From Bacillota bacterium (lineage in GTDB: Bacteria > Bacillota_I > Bacilli_A > Acholeplasmatales > UBA5453), in assembly GCA_023436805.1 (NCBI GenBank), contig JAEZHT010000038.1, forward strand, positions 1 to 49,303: DNA of 49,303 nt, in the 5' to 3' direction. Positions 1 to 8,363 of the stretch are shown in pieces. The notes under the pieces were generated by a model. That model was not told the origin of the DNA. It was given only the letters and a program-made list of their open reading frames with translations, and searched no databases. The stretch's first letter is position 1; the number at the start of each line of letters is the position of its first letter. The position numbers were made by a program, and so were the translations under genes.

Positions 1-141
1 TTCATAGGTCATCCGATTTTGGGTGATAAACTGTATGGTGGCTTACCTTACGATCGATTAGCACTCCATTTTCATCGCGTGTCATTCATCCATCCAAAAT
101 CTTTAGAAAAAGTGACATTTGAATCGAAAGTTCCATTTTAG
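1..141 (+). CDS. RluA-family pseudouridine synthase, C-terminal fragment
   Basis: The window opens inside a gene whose last 46 codons read in frame 1 to a TAG at 139-141. The peptide begins FIGHPILGDKLYGG and continues with LALHFHRVSF, which matches the C-terminal signature of RluA/RluD-type 23S rRNA pseudouridine synthases (HPIxGDxxYG followed by LHAxxLxFxHP). These enzymes isomerise uridine to pseudouridine in rRNA or tRNA. The catalytic Asp and any S4 domain lie upstream of the window, so the paralogue cannot be assigned. The next gene starts 33 bases downstream and may be co-transcribed. Confidence 0.8.
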   Translation, partial: FIGHPILGDKLYGGLPYDRLALHFHRVSFIHPKSLEKVTFESKVPF

Positions 142-173
142 TGGTAAAATACAAATTAGGACGGTAATATACA

Positions 174-1241
174 ATGAAAAAACTGTTTAAATGGATTTTA
201 AAAATAGTTGTACTGATCATTTTGGTGGCAGGTGGCTTTGTGGGCTACTTAACATTAACAGAATACAAACCTGAACCAATTGAAACGGTGGATATTGAAC
301 AAAACCCAACCAATCGAGTCGCAGCGAACCAAACGTTGACCTTCATGACATTCAATACGGGTTATGCGGGTTTAGGTGAGGATGAAGATTTCGTCATGGA
401 TGGCGGACAAAAAGGTAGACCCGATAACAAATCGGTGGTTGAAGGGTATTTGTCAGGGATTGAAAATCTCATCACCTCAAATGTGGCTGACTTTTATTTA
501 CTTCAAGAAGTCGATTTAAAGGCGAGAAGAAGCTATGATATCAATCAAGTCAACCATTATAAAGCATTGTTACCAACGTATCATTCCACCTTTGCTTATA
601 ACTTTAACGCTGTATTCGTACCATTCCCAGTCTCCTTGACCGATTATATTGGACCAGTCAAAAGTGGGATTCAAACGTTAGGCCGTTTTGAAGTAGAATC
701 TTCTATACGTCATCAATTCCCAGGTGAATTCAGTTGGCCACTTAGGGTTGCGAATTTAAAACGCGCTATGATGGTTAATACATATGCAATTACTGGGTCG
801 ACTAAAAAATTGGTGGTTGTCAACTTACATATGTCTGCTTATGATGGCGATGGGTCATTGAGAGCCCAAGAAATGGCTTATTTAAAAGCATTCATGGAAG
901 ATCAAACAGCCCTTGGCAATTATGTCATCATTGGTGGGGATTTCAATCAAACCTTCCCAACCGCTGTTGATGTGTATCCAACCAAACCAGGGTTGTATCA
1001 AGCTTATCCGATTGAATCGACTTTCTTACCTGCTGGTTATCAATGGGGCATAGACATCACTGAACCAACGTGTCGACTACTCAATCAACCGTATGAACCA
1101 ACCAGTGAATTGACCCAATACTACATCATCGATGGCTTCATTGTTTCAAACAACATCACTGTGGGTTCGGTCCATGTGATTCAGGATGACTTCCAATTCA
1201 GTGACCATAACCCCGTATTTATGACCGTCACACTCAATTAA
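174..1241 (+). CDS. Membrane-anchored endonuclease/exonuclease/phosphatase (EEP) family protein
   Basis: 355 residues. One hydrophobic segment at about residues 7-28 after a lysine-rich start anchors the protein or acts as an uncleaved signal. The rest has the DNase I-like fold signatures: a TFMTFNTG strand near residue 57, LQEVD (metal-binding Glu) near 112, GGDFNQTF (Asp/Asn) near 254 and a terminal SDHNPV (Asp-His pair). The metal and catalytic positions therefore look intact. The family includes nucleases, inositol phosphatases and sphingomyelinases, and the sequence alone does not choose among them. The topology puts the catalytic domain outside the cell, so a secreted nuclease or phospho(di)esterase role is likely (inference). 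Confidence 0.8.
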   Translation: MKKLFKWILKIVVLIILVAGGFVGYLTLTEYKPEPIETVDIEQNPTNRVAANQTLTFMTFNTGYAGLGEDEDFVMDGGQKGRPDNKSVVEGYLSGIENLITSNVADFYLLQEVDLKARRSYDINQVNHYKALLPTYHSTFAYNFNAVFVPFPVSLTDYIGPVKSGIQTLGRFEVESSIRHQFPGEFSWPLRVANLKRAMMVNTYAITGSTKKLVVVNLHMSAYDGDGSLRAQEMAYLKAFMEDQTALGNYVIIGGDFNQTFPTAVDVYPTKPGLYQAYPIESTFLPAGYQWGIDITEPTCRLLNQPYEPTSELTQYYIIDGFIVSNNITVGSVHVIQDDFQFSDHNPVFMTVTLN

Positions 1242-1247
1242 AAAAAC

Positions 1248-1277
1248 AGGACGCCCAGTCAAAATGGACGTCCTTTT
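1248..1277. terminator. Bidirectional intrinsic terminator
   Basis: AGGACG (1248-1253) pairs with CGTCCT (1269-1274), with a further CCA/TGG pairing inside. It is flanked by an A-run on the left and T-run on the right, so it can serve both the EEP gene and the converging ptb gene. Confidence 0.75.
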
Positions 1278-1282
1278 ATTAA

Positions 1283-2167
1283 TTATAGTAGGGTAGCTAG
1301 CGCAATCGAGTTGAATTTGGTCTCATCGCTATCGGCACGTGAGGTTAAGACAATTGGGTGGGTAGCACCACAAACGACGCTTGCACTCTTCGCATCGGAT
1401 AAAAACATCAATGCTTTATAAAGAATATTACCGGCTTCAATCGCTGGCATCAATAAGAAATCGACGTCGCCTGCCATTGGGTCATAGACACCCTTATGCA
1501 AGGCGGCTTCTTTATTGATGGCGTTATCTAGCCCAAAGGGGCCACCGATTTGATAAGACGGGTCATTGTGGGTATCGATTAAACTTTGAGCATCTGTGGT
1601 CGCAACCATTTTTGGATTAACCTTTTCAACGGCAGCGATGATCCCCACATTTGGTTTTTCAACACCAATTTTATGCAGTACTTCGACCCCATTCAAAATG
1701 ATTTCTTTTTTGAGTTCAACATCTGGCGCGATGTTCATCGCAGCATCCGACAATAAGAGTAACTTATGGTAATGTTTGAGTTCTAGTAAAGTGATGTGCG
1801 ATAAACGTCTTTTACCACGGATACCGAAATCTTTATCCAATACAGCTTTAAGCAATATCGATGTATCAATCAAACCCTTCATTAAAATGTCACCTTCACC
1901 TTGTCGAATCAACAGTGTTGCTTGTTTACAAGCTTCGACCCCATTGGGTTCATCGATGATTTGATAGGCATTTAAATCATAATGGAGTAGGTTGATTTCA
2001 TGTGTAATGGCAATCTCATCCCCCACCAAAATGGGTTTTATATTCAATACTTGTCTGGCATGTTCGACAGCTTTTAATACATAAGGATCATTCGCTACCG
2101 CTACCACCAATCGTTTTTTAGGTTTCGATTTGGCTAAATCAATCAAGTCTTGAATGGTTTTAGGCAT
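1283..2167 (-). CDS. ptb: Phosphate butyryltransferase
   Basis: 294 residues from the ATG at 2167, chosen because a GAGGAGG site lies just upstream; the frame stays open 14 codons further but without a ribosome site. The protein is full length for the phosphotransacetylase/phosphotransbutyrylase family, with an N-terminal VVAVANDPYVLKAV strand, a central GDILMKGLIDTS and a C-terminal GATHPIVLTSRAD motif. It interconverts butyryl-CoA and butyryl phosphate. Its start overlaps the stop of the butyrate kinase gene by 8 bases, which implies translational coupling. The pair would yield ATP from an acyl-CoA, or activate short-chain acids. Chain length and branching preference cannot be read from sequence. 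Confidence 0.88.
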   Translation of the reverse strand: MPKTIQDLIDLAKSKPKKRLVVAVANDPYVLKAVEHARQVLNIKPILVGDEIAITHEINLLHYDLNAYQIIDEPNGVEACKQATLLIRQGEGDILMKGLIDTSILLKAVLDKDFGIRGKRRLSHITLLELKHYHKLLLLSDAAMNIAPDVELKKEIILNGVEVLHKIGVEKPNVGIIAAVEKVNPKMVATTDAQSLIDTHNDPSYQIGGPFGLDNAINKEAALHKGVYDPMAGDVDFLLMPAIEAGNILYKALMFLSDAKSASVVCGATHPIVLTSRADSDETKFNSIALATLL

Positions 2168-3230
2168 AGGTTTTGACCTCCTCTTGTTGGTTGAGAACAC
2201 GTAATGCACCTTCAGCTAACGCAAGCATTTCATCTTCACCTGGGTAAATATGGACAGGCGCGATGAATGACACACGTGAAGTAATCAAATCTGTCGTAAG
2301 TTTATTATAAGCAAATCCACCGGTTAAAATGATGGCGTCGACTTGTCCTTTTAAGACAGTAGAAGCAGCACCAATTTCTTTAGCAATTTGATAGCACATG
2401 ACTTCATGGATTTTGGTAGCAAGCGCATCACCAGCTTGGATGCGTTTCATGATTTCCATACCATCGTTGGTACCTAGGTAGGCAACCATACCACCTTCAC
2501 CATAATTCTTACGCTTGATTTCCTCTAAGGTATACTGACCGGAAAAACACATTTTATACAGTGGACCAAGGGGTACCGACCCACTACGTTCAGGCGACAT
2601 GGGTCCATCGCCATCTAAAGCGTTATTGACATCGATGACTTTGCCACGTTCATGGCTACCCACAGAAATGCCACCACCCAAATGGGCAATGATGAGGTTT
2701 AAAGATTCATAAGGTTTGCCCAAATCTTTCGCTGCCCTCTTAGCGACCGCTTTTTGGTTCAAAGCGTGAAAAGTTGAGACCCTTTCGATTTCTTTCATGC
2801 CTGTATAGCGGGCTAAATCGTGCATTTCATCGACAACTACGGGATCAACGATGAAGGCTTTAATACCTAAGGGTTGAGCAATCGCATCCGCGATTAAAGC
2901 CCCTAAATTCGAAGCATGTTCACCACGAATGGCATGTCTTAAATCGCTTTTCATCGCTTCATTGACTTGGTATGTCCCAGAAGCCAATGGTTTGAGAAGA
3001 CCACCACGGCCAACCACAGCGGTGAGTTTTTGAACATCATAACCCGCTTCTAAAATGAAATCCAAAATGGCTTGTTTTCTAAAATCATACTGGTCAATCA
3101 TGCGTTTGAATTGTTTTAAAGTGATGGGATCGTGTGAAATGGTTTTTTTAATCAATTGGGTTTGATTTTCAAATAAGGCTACTTTGGTTGAAGTAGAACC
3201 TGGATTGATGATCAGTAGTCTATGGGTCAT
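2160..3230 (-). CDS. buk: Butyrate kinase
   Basis: 356 residues, the usual length of the family. The ASKHA phosphate-binding start RLLIINPGSTSTKVALF, the central LIIAHLGGGISVGSH loop and a late DAIILTGGFAYN match butyrate kinase rather than acetate kinase, which is longer. It converts butyryl phosphate plus ADP to butyrate and ATP. An AAGGAG site precedes the ATG. It is the first gene of a two-gene operon with ptb downstream; many clostridia have ptb first, so the order is reversed. No butyryl-CoA synthesis genes appear in the window. Branched-chain substrates such as isovaleryl phosphate are an alternative. Confidence 0.9.
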   Translation of the reverse strand: MTHRLLIINPGSTSTKVALFENQTQLIKKTISHDPITLKQFKRMIDQYDFRKQAILDFILEAGYDVQKLTAVVGRGGLLKPLASGTYQVNEAMKSDLRHAIRGEHASNLGALIADAIAQPLGIKAFIVDPVVVDEMHDLARYTGMKEIERVSTFHALNQKAVAKRAAKDLGKPYESLNLIIAHLGGGISVGSHERGKVIDVNNALDGDGPMSPERSGSVPLGPLYKMCFSGQYTLEEIKRKNYGEGGMVAYLGTNDGMEIMKRIQAGDALATKIHEVMCYQIAKEIGAASTVLKGQVDAIILTGGFAYNKLTTDLITSRVSFIAPVHIYPGEDEMLALAEGALRVLNQQEEVKTYA

Positions 3231-3262
3231 ATGGGCTCCTTGAAATCGAATTATCTAATTTC

Positions 3263-3291
3263 ATTATACCAATAAAAAGTCGTTTTTCTAA
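3263..3291 (-). promoter_or_regulatory. Promoter of buk-ptb
   Basis: Reading the minus strand, TTAGAA (3291-3286) and TATAAT (3268-3263) are separated by 17 bases, and TGG before the -10 gives an extended -10. It sits about 33 bases upstream of the buk start codon. Confidence 0.6.
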
Positions 3292-3312
3292 GAAAAAAAG
3301 CCCAATCGGGCT
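3292..3312 (-). terminator. Intrinsic terminator after the redox pair
   Basis: On the minus strand AGCCC-GATT-GGGCT is followed by seven T residues. It closes the transcript of the two redox genes just before the buk promoter. Confidence 0.75.
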
Positions 3313-3317
3313 TCATC

Positions 3318-3959
3318 CTATAAGGATTCGATTTTCTTTAAGAATTCTTCAACAGGTTGGTTACCAAGAAGTTCAATCTTGTCGTTGATGACAATTTTTG
3401 GTACACCTGAGACATTATACTTCGTAGACAAATCATAGAAGGTTTGGGCTTCAATCATTTCACCTTTAACGTTACTGTTGAGCATCGCTAAGCGGTGAGC
3501 GGTTTGAACGGCACCTGGGCAATGTGGGCAGCTTAAAGTAACGAATACTTTGATATCTACAGGTTTGTTGATTTTCGCAATTCTTTCTAAGACTTTGTCT
3601 GAAAATTTGAATTCAACGCCAGACATTTCCATGATGGCAGAAATGAATGAATTGATTTCATGACCTGCTGGAATCCCATTGAACTTCACACCACGGTAAT
3701 TACCTTTGTCATCTAAGAAGATGAAAGCAGGGGTTCTTTCAATACCATAAGTGACTAAATCATCGCCTGCATCCGCAAGTTCAATGATGTCTAAGTTGAT
3801 TTTATCGGATAACTCTGCAGTTTCAGATAACAATTGTTTGGTTTCTTGGCAAGTATCACAGTTGCCATCGACGTATAATTTGATGGTAATTGGGTTGACC
3901 ATCCCTTTAAAAATGTCTTTAATTTGATTCGCTACATCTTGTGAAAATAGTTTTTCCAT
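3318..3959 (-). CDS. Double-thioredoxin-fold protein disulfide oxidoreductase (AhpF N-terminal-domain-like)
   Basis: 213 residues from the ATG at 3959, which follows an AAGGAG site inside the end of the upstream gene. Two thioredoxin/glutaredoxin folds are visible, each with an active-site pair: CDTC (C34, C37) and CPHC (C144, C147), and each with its cis-proline loop (RTPAF and GVPKI). This layout is that of archaeal-type protein disulfide oxidoreductases and of the N-terminal half of AhpF; in AhpF the first pair is normally lost, but here it is present. With the adjacent flavoprotein it likely moves electrons from NAD(P)H to disulfide substrates such as peroxiredoxins (inference). No ahpC is in the window. 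Confidence 0.75.
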   Translation of the reverse strand: MEKLFSQDVANQIKDIFKGMVNPITIKLYVDGNCDTCQETKQLLSETAELSDKINLDIIELADAGDDLVTYGIERTPAFIFLDDKGNYRGVKFNGIPAGHEINSFISAIMEMSGVEFKFSDKVLERIAKINKPVDIKVFVTLSCPHCPGAVQTAHRLAMLNSNVKGEMIEAQTFYDLSTKYNVSGVPKIVINDKIELLGNQPVEEFLKKIESL

Positions 3960-3960
3960 C

Positions 3961-4932
3961 TTATTGATCTCCTTTTTGATTGATGAATGAGGTTGCACTT
4001 AGGGCTGCAACAGCGCCTTCTGAAGCGGCGATGATGATTTGTTTGTTTGGGTTATCTGTGACATCCCCAGCAGCATATAGTCCTGGAACTGAGGTTTGTT
4101 GGAAACGGTCGACCTTGATTTCTTTCGAATCGTTTAATTCGGCCAAACCTTCTAATAGCGACGAATTTGGAATATGTCCGATTTCAATGAATATACCATC
4201 GGCTTCAATGAACGATTCGGTTTGTGTTTTCTTATCTAAAACACGTACACCAGTCATCGTGATGTCCCCTTGGATTTCAAGGATTTGAGTTTCTAAATGG
4301 ATTGCCACATTGGGTAATGCTTTGATTTGATCCACGGTGGTTTGGTCACCTTTGAATTGGCTTCTATGGACAACCGTGACTTTCGAAGCGATTCTCGATA
4401 AATCGATGACAGCGTCTAAAGCACTGTTTCCACCACCAGCCACGATGACGTGTCTTTTTTTGAAGAATGGGGCGTCACAGGTCACACAGTAGGAGACCCC
4501 TTTTGAAGCATACAGTTGTTCACCAGGCACACCTAATTTTCTAGGGTTACCACCAAATGCATACAACAACGTTTTAGTTTTTAAGGTTTCACCATTGTCT
4601 AAACCGATTTCGAATAGATCGTTTTTTTGAATTGAAGTCACCTTGACTTCAGTGAGCATTGGTACCTCTAAAGCAGTGATGTGCTCTTTAAATTTTTGAA
4701 TCATTACGCTCGCATCGACATTCCCTAAACCGAGATAGTTATCGACGTCCGAAGTATTGTTGAGTTGACCGCCTAAATCGTATCCGACCAATAATGTTTT
4801 TAGACCTTTGCGCTTAGCATATAAAGCCCCGTTCATCCCCGCAGGACCGAGTCCTAAAGCGATGAAATCGTATGTGGTTTGATAATCAATTAAAGCGGTT
4901 TTTGGTTTTTCAATTTGGAAATTAAACATCAT
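3961..4932 (-). CDS. Thioredoxin reductase-like FAD/NAD(P)H oxidoreductase (AhpF C-terminal-like)
   Basis: 323 residues from the ATG at 4932 (a second ATG follows at once); AAAGGTGG precedes it. It has the FAD dinucleotide-binding motif GLGPAG (27-32), the redox pair CVTC (C149, C152) followed by DAPFF, the NAD(P)H-binding GGGNSA (166-171) and the C-terminal FAD motif GLYAAGDVTD. That is the order of thioredoxin reductase and the C-terminal two thirds of AhpF. Its stop lies one base before the start of the double-thioredoxin gene, so the two form an operon and probably a functional reductase pair. It could alternatively be the general TrxB of the cell. Confidence 0.82.
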   Translation of the reverse strand: MMFNFQIEKPKTALIDYQTTYDFIALGLGPAGMNGALYAKRKGLKTLLVGYDLGGQLNNTSDVDNYLGLGNVDASVMIQKFKEHITALEVPMLTEVKVTSIQKNDLFEIGLDNGETLKTKTLLYAFGGNPRKLGVPGEQLYASKGVSYCVTCDAPFFKKRHVIVAGGGNSALDAVIDLSRIASKVTVVHRSQFKGDQTTVDQIKALPNVAIHLETQILEIQGDITMTGVRVLDKKTQTESFIEADGIFIEIGHIPNSSLLEGLAELNDSKEIKVDRFQQTSVPGLYAAGDVTDNPNKQIIIAASEGAVAALSATSFINQKGDQ

Positions 4933-4974
4933 AAAACCACCTTTCACTCCCATTATAAGGGGACGAATGTTGAA

Positions 4975-5643
4975 TTACAACTGGTTTGCTTCAAATTTGA
5001 TGATTTTGGAGACCATCGAAGGGCTGATTTCAAATAAGTTGGCTAAATCTTTTAAACTACAACCCGTTTCACGGTATATTTCAAGGATACATTGATTTCT
5101 GAGCTCTTTGTTGTTTTTAATATCTTCACGTGTGCAGTGGTGGTCATCACATAACAATTTAATTTTTTCTGGAATCTCGAGCTTCTGAAGTGGTTTTATA
5201 TCAAACGGTTGGTTGGTATAGTAATCGATGAGTTGCATCGAATCCTCACGTGCGCCTTTATAATAACACAGCGATGCGTAAGGTGAATCCTTTTGATGAA
5301 GTTGATCAAACGCTTTAGCCATATCCGCTTGGTTTTTGATAGGATAGCTCTTATAACGTTCTTTATAGAGCTTTTCATCACTCGCGTAGTATTTGGCATA
5401 AGCAATCATCAATGACTGCATGATCTTCGAAATGGTTTGATGCTTGACATGGATGATCAAACCGAAGCGGTCGGCGTCACATAAAGAGAAGCCATAACAA
5501 GCAAATTGGTATTTGGATTTGGTTTCTTTAAGCAACGATAAAAACTGTTTCCGATCTAAGTCGTTACGAAACAGTTGAAGTTCGCTTTTTTGAACAATTA
5601 AAAAAACATTCGATGCGATTTTGTTTCGAGCCATTCTGGGCAT
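4975..5643 (-). CDS. REP-associated tyrosine transposase-like protein, HUH motif lost
   Basis: 222 residues; GAGGTG lies six bases before the ATG. The N-terminus MPRMARNKIASNVFLIVQKS and the stretch IMQSLMIAYAKYY..KERYKSYPI follow the RAYT/IS200-like Y1 transposase pattern (start, Tyr-bearing helix, RYKS). The expected His-x-His metal motif is replaced by RFGLIIHV, and the usual RGN turn by QKS, so nuclease activity is doubtful. The C-terminal region, GCSLKDLANLFEISPSMVSKIIK, is a helix-turn-helix. Intact length, good ribosome site and absence of flanking inverted repeats argue for a domesticated DNA- or RNA-binding protein rather than a mobile element. Function unknown. Confidence 0.65.
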   Translation of the reverse strand: MPRMARNKIASNVFLIVQKSELQLFRNDLDRKQFLSLLKETKSKYQFACYGFSLCDADRFGLIIHVKHQTISKIMQSLMIAYAKYYASDEKLYKERYKSYPIKNQADMAKAFDQLHQKDSPYASLCYYKGAREDSMQLIDYYTNQPFDIKPLQKLEIPEKIKLLCDDHHCTREDIKNNKELRNQCILEIYRETGCSLKDLANLFEISPSMVSKIIKFEANQL

Positions 5644-5881
5644 ACATACACCTCTATAATAGTTATATCACTTATAGACCCATAAAGGCAAAAAAACGCA
5701 CAAAATTTAACACTTTATGGCGTATTATCGGCCTAAATAGATTAAAACATGAAAAAACCCATAACCGCTTAAGGTTGCAGTTTTGAGAGATAAAGAATGT
5801 AAATTTATAGTTTTTTTTAAAACATATTGCATATGCATGATTTTTATTATAAAATGAATACGTTGAAAGGAAGATGAACAC
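5644..5881. other. Intergenic region between RAYT-like gene and flotillin
   Basis: 238 bases without a supported gene. It contains an 8-base inverted repeat, CCATAAAG (5680-5687) with CTTTATGG (5713-5720), a smaller AACC/GGTT repeat near 5761-5775, and the divergent promoter sequences; an AT-rich TATAAA-type -10 lies near 5850 for the flotillin gene. The repeats might be remnants of REP-type hairpins, but I saw no second copy. Confidence 0.4.
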
Positions 5882-7285
5882 ATGCAAGAATTTTTAACCG
5901 CTTTAGTCATTATCTTAGTTGTACTGATTGTTTTATTTGTCATGTCCTATGTCAAGGTTCGTCCAGACAAGGCCGTCATCATCACCGGACCTAGAGGGTC
6001 CCGTATCGTTACTGGGAAAGCGACCATTCGTATCCCATTTATTCAAAGAATCGACTATTTACCACTTGACCTTATTCAGGTAGATATTCGTACGTCTTCT
6101 GCTGTACCAACCAACGAATTTATCAACATTTTCGTCGATGGTGTTGCAAACATCAAGATTCAATCCGATGAAGGATCCATCCGCCTTGCTGGGGAAATTT
6201 TCTTAACAAGATCATTAGAAGATGTTAAACAAATTGCGAAAGAAGTATTAGAAGGTAACATGCGTGAAATCATTGGTCAAATGAAATTACGTGAATTGGT
6301 TCAAAACCGTGATAAGTTTGCTGAACAAGTGAAATTATCCGCACTTGCAGACATGAAGAAGATGGGGTTAGACATCGTCAACATCACCATCCAAAACTTC
6401 GCAGACAAGAACGGCGTTATCGATGACCTTGGGGTCGACAATATCGCACAAATCCGTAAGGATGCTTCGATTGCAAGAGCAAACTCCGAAAAAGAAGTTG
6501 AAATTGCGGTTTCTAAAGCGAAAGAACTTTCCAATGACGCGAGAATTAAAGCTGAGCTTGAAATCGAACAACAAAACAACTCACTTGCGCTAAGACAAGC
6601 TGAATTGAAACAAAAAGCAGATATCGCGAAAGCGACTGCCGATGCTTCCTATGAAATTCAATTTGCGAATGAAGCGAAGACCATCAACATTTCCAAACAA
6701 AATGCAGAAATTGCACGTCGTGAAAAGGAAATTGAACTACGCGGTAAAGAAGTCGAAGTTGAAGAAAAGACACTCGAAGCTAGAATTAAAAAAGCTGCAG
6801 AAGCTGAACGTTATGCAAGAGAACAAAAAGCGGATGCTGAACTTTATGTAAGAACCAAAGAAGCTGAAGCACAATTGGCTGAACAAGAACGCGCTGCACG
6901 TGGTCTTAAACTTCAAGCAGAAGCTGAAAAGTATGCTCAAGAACAAAAAGCGATTGGTATCCAAGCCGTTGGTATCGCCGAAGCTGAAGCGATTGAAAAG
7001 AAAGCCGAAGCGATGAAGAAAATGGAATCTGCCGCTGTCCTTGAATTGGTTCTTAAATCCGATGTATTACCAAATATCGTTAGAGCGGCTGCTGAACCTC
7101 TAACACAAGTTGAAAAGATCGTCATGTACGGGGATGGTAACAATACCAAACTCATGGGTGACATCGTCAATTCGAGCACCAAAGTATTGGAATCTGTTAA
7201 AGAAGCAACAGGGTTAGACCTTGCAAGTTTATTGGCAGGTTTCGCAACAGGCAAATTAACTCAAAAAGACGAACCAAAAGAATAA
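5882..7285 (+). CDS. floT: Flotillin (SPFH-domain membrane scaffold)
   Basis: 467 residues. One membrane helix (about 4-22) is followed by an SPFH/band-7 domain (about 25-190: KVRPDKAVIITGPRG, RTSSAVPTNEFI, MGLDIVNITIQNF) and then a long charged coiled coil of Glu/Ala/Lys/Arg repeats (about 200-385), as in flotillin. It scaffolds fluid or ordered membrane microdomains at the inner face. The C-terminus LASLLAGFATG is flotillin-like. It has its own promoter and terminator and no adjacent nfeD gene, which often accompanies flotillins. The symbol follows the B. subtilis FloT family; orthology is inference. In a wall-poor cell it may serve lipid-domain organisation. Confidence 0.9.
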   Translation: MQEFLTALVIILVVLIVLFVMSYVKVRPDKAVIITGPRGSRIVTGKATIRIPFIQRIDYLPLDLIQVDIRTSSAVPTNEFINIFVDGVANIKIQSDEGSIRLAGEIFLTRSLEDVKQIAKEVLEGNMREIIGQMKLRELVQNRDKFAEQVKLSALADMKKMGLDIVNITIQNFADKNGVIDDLGVDNIAQIRKDASIARANSEKEVEIAVSKAKELSNDARIKAELEIEQQNNSLALRQAELKQKADIAKATADASYEIQFANEAKTINISKQNAEIARREKEIELRGKEVEVEEKTLEARIKKAAEAERYAREQKADAELYVRTKEAEAQLAEQERAARGLKLQAEAEKYAQEQKAIGIQAVGIAEAEAIEKKAEAMKKMESAAVLELVLKSDVLPNIVRAAAEPLTQVEKIVMYGDGNNTKLMGDIVNSSTKVLESVKEATGLDLASLLAGFATGKLTQKDEPKE

Positions 7286-7299
7286 CGTTAAATCTTGGA

Positions 7300-7330
7300 G
7301 AAGCGCGTGAAAACGCGCTTTTCTTTTTTA
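7300..7330 (+). terminator. Intrinsic terminator after flotillin
   Basis: AAGCGCG (7301-7307) pairs with CGCGCTT (7314-7320), followed by a T-rich run. Confidence 0.85.
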
Positions 7331-7411
7331 AAAAAGAATAGAATTTTTATAAAATATATGCTATTATTTTTTTGGTTATCCAATAAATATATTATATAGA
7401 GGGAGAAAATT

Positions 7412-8308
7412 ATGGCTACATTGAGAAAAATGACTGAGTTTGGAGCAACCTTCAAGGGCAATTTTGCCTATAAAGAGATTGAAGGGTATCAATTCAACTT
7501 TGTCGAAAATCAAATCGCGAATCAACATCATTTCATGATTCCACTTGAAGCAACACAACAAAACATCACAGCATTAAAGAATGAATTGAAAGGTACATCC
7601 AAAAATTTGAAATTGAGTGTGACCCAATCAAATACTTCGATGGTTACATTCTTATGGCAAGGTAACCTCAAAGGTTTGAGCCTTCAAAGTCTTAAAGATT
7701 ACACCGAAGGTTTGGTTGCCGTACTCCAAAAATTATCGATTCAACCCCACACCGCTTGTCCATTTTGTGAACAAGGAGAACCAGATACAAATGTCACCAT
7801 CAATGGTTTGACTGTAAAAGGCCACGAAGCATGTAAGCAAAATGCAATTCAAGAGATTGAAAGTACCCCAGTTGAAGTTAAAAAGAATCCTTTTGCTAAA
7901 TCCTTTATAGGTGCGCTATTTGGTGCTGCCATCGGTACGATTCCGTGGATTCTAGTAGATTTATTCGTTGGTTTCTTCGCAGCTATTTTAGGTGTGCTGA
8001 TTGGTTACAGTGCGTTTTATTTTTATAAAAAATTTGGTGGAGTGGTTGTGAACTACACCAAGTATGTCATCATAGGTGTGACTTTATTGGGTGTATTATT
8101 CGCAAACTTCGTCATCGCGACCTATGTCATTATCAATAATGATGGCGCAATCGTCCTTTCGAATTATGTGGTCGTCTATTCAGACCCTGAAGTCGGACCG
8201 ATACTATTCCAAAGTCTTGGTATTGGCTTAGTCATCAGCTTATTTAGTCTACCAACCATTTTCAAAAAAGTTCAACAAGAAGAGGATACCAAAACAGTCA
8301 TCGAATAA
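7412..8308 (+). CDS. Membrane protein with N-terminal soluble domain and single zinc-finger-like CPFC motif
   Basis: 298 residues, not recognised. Residues 1-110 are soluble and resemble no family I know. Residues 114-141 carry CPFC followed 24 residues later by GHEAC, a possible zinc site. After about residue 165 come four hydrophobic segments, arranged as two pairs (IGALFGAAIGTIPWILVDL, FFAAILGVLIGYSAFYF, YVIIGVTLLGVLFANFVIA, GIGLVISLFSLPTIF). A GGGAG ribosome site precedes the ATG and an AT-rich promoter lies near 7350-7400. It stands alone between the flotillin gene and a T-box-controlled transporter. A membrane-bound sensor is possible, but this is a guess. Confidence 0.6.
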   Translation: MATLRKMTEFGATFKGNFAYKEIEGYQFNFVENQIANQHHFMIPLEATQQNITALKNELKGTSKNLKLSVTQSNTSMVTFLWQGNLKGLSLQSLKDYTEGLVAVLQKLSIQPHTACPFCEQGEPDTNVTINGLTVKGHEACKQNAIQEIESTPVEVKKNPFAKSFIGALFGAAIGTIPWILVDLFVGFFAAILGVLIGYSAFYFYKKFGGVVVNYTKYVIIGVTLLGVLFANFVIATYVIINNDGAIVLSNYVVVYSDPEVGPILFQSLGIGLVISLFSLPTIFKKVQQEEDTKTVIE

Positions 8309-8331
8309 AAACGTTTTCAACACAAAATCGC

Positions 8332-8359
8332 TTGCACATCTGAAAAAAAGTTCTATAAT
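8332..8359 (+). promoter_or_regulatory. Promoter of the T-box-controlled ABC operon
   Basis: TTGCAC (8332-8337) and TATAAT (8354-8359) are spaced by 16 bases; transcription would begin just before the T-box stem I. Confidence 0.75.
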
Positions 8360-8363
8360 TATG

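Noticed and set aside
5672..5943. Two minus-strand frames of about 70 codons upstream of flotillin
   Set aside because: They cover the flotillin promoter and its first codons, are AT-rich and have no ribosome site.
6301..7254. Several minus-strand frames inside the flotillin gene
   Set aside because: They mirror the Glu/Ala/Lys repeats of the coiled coil and carry no start signals.
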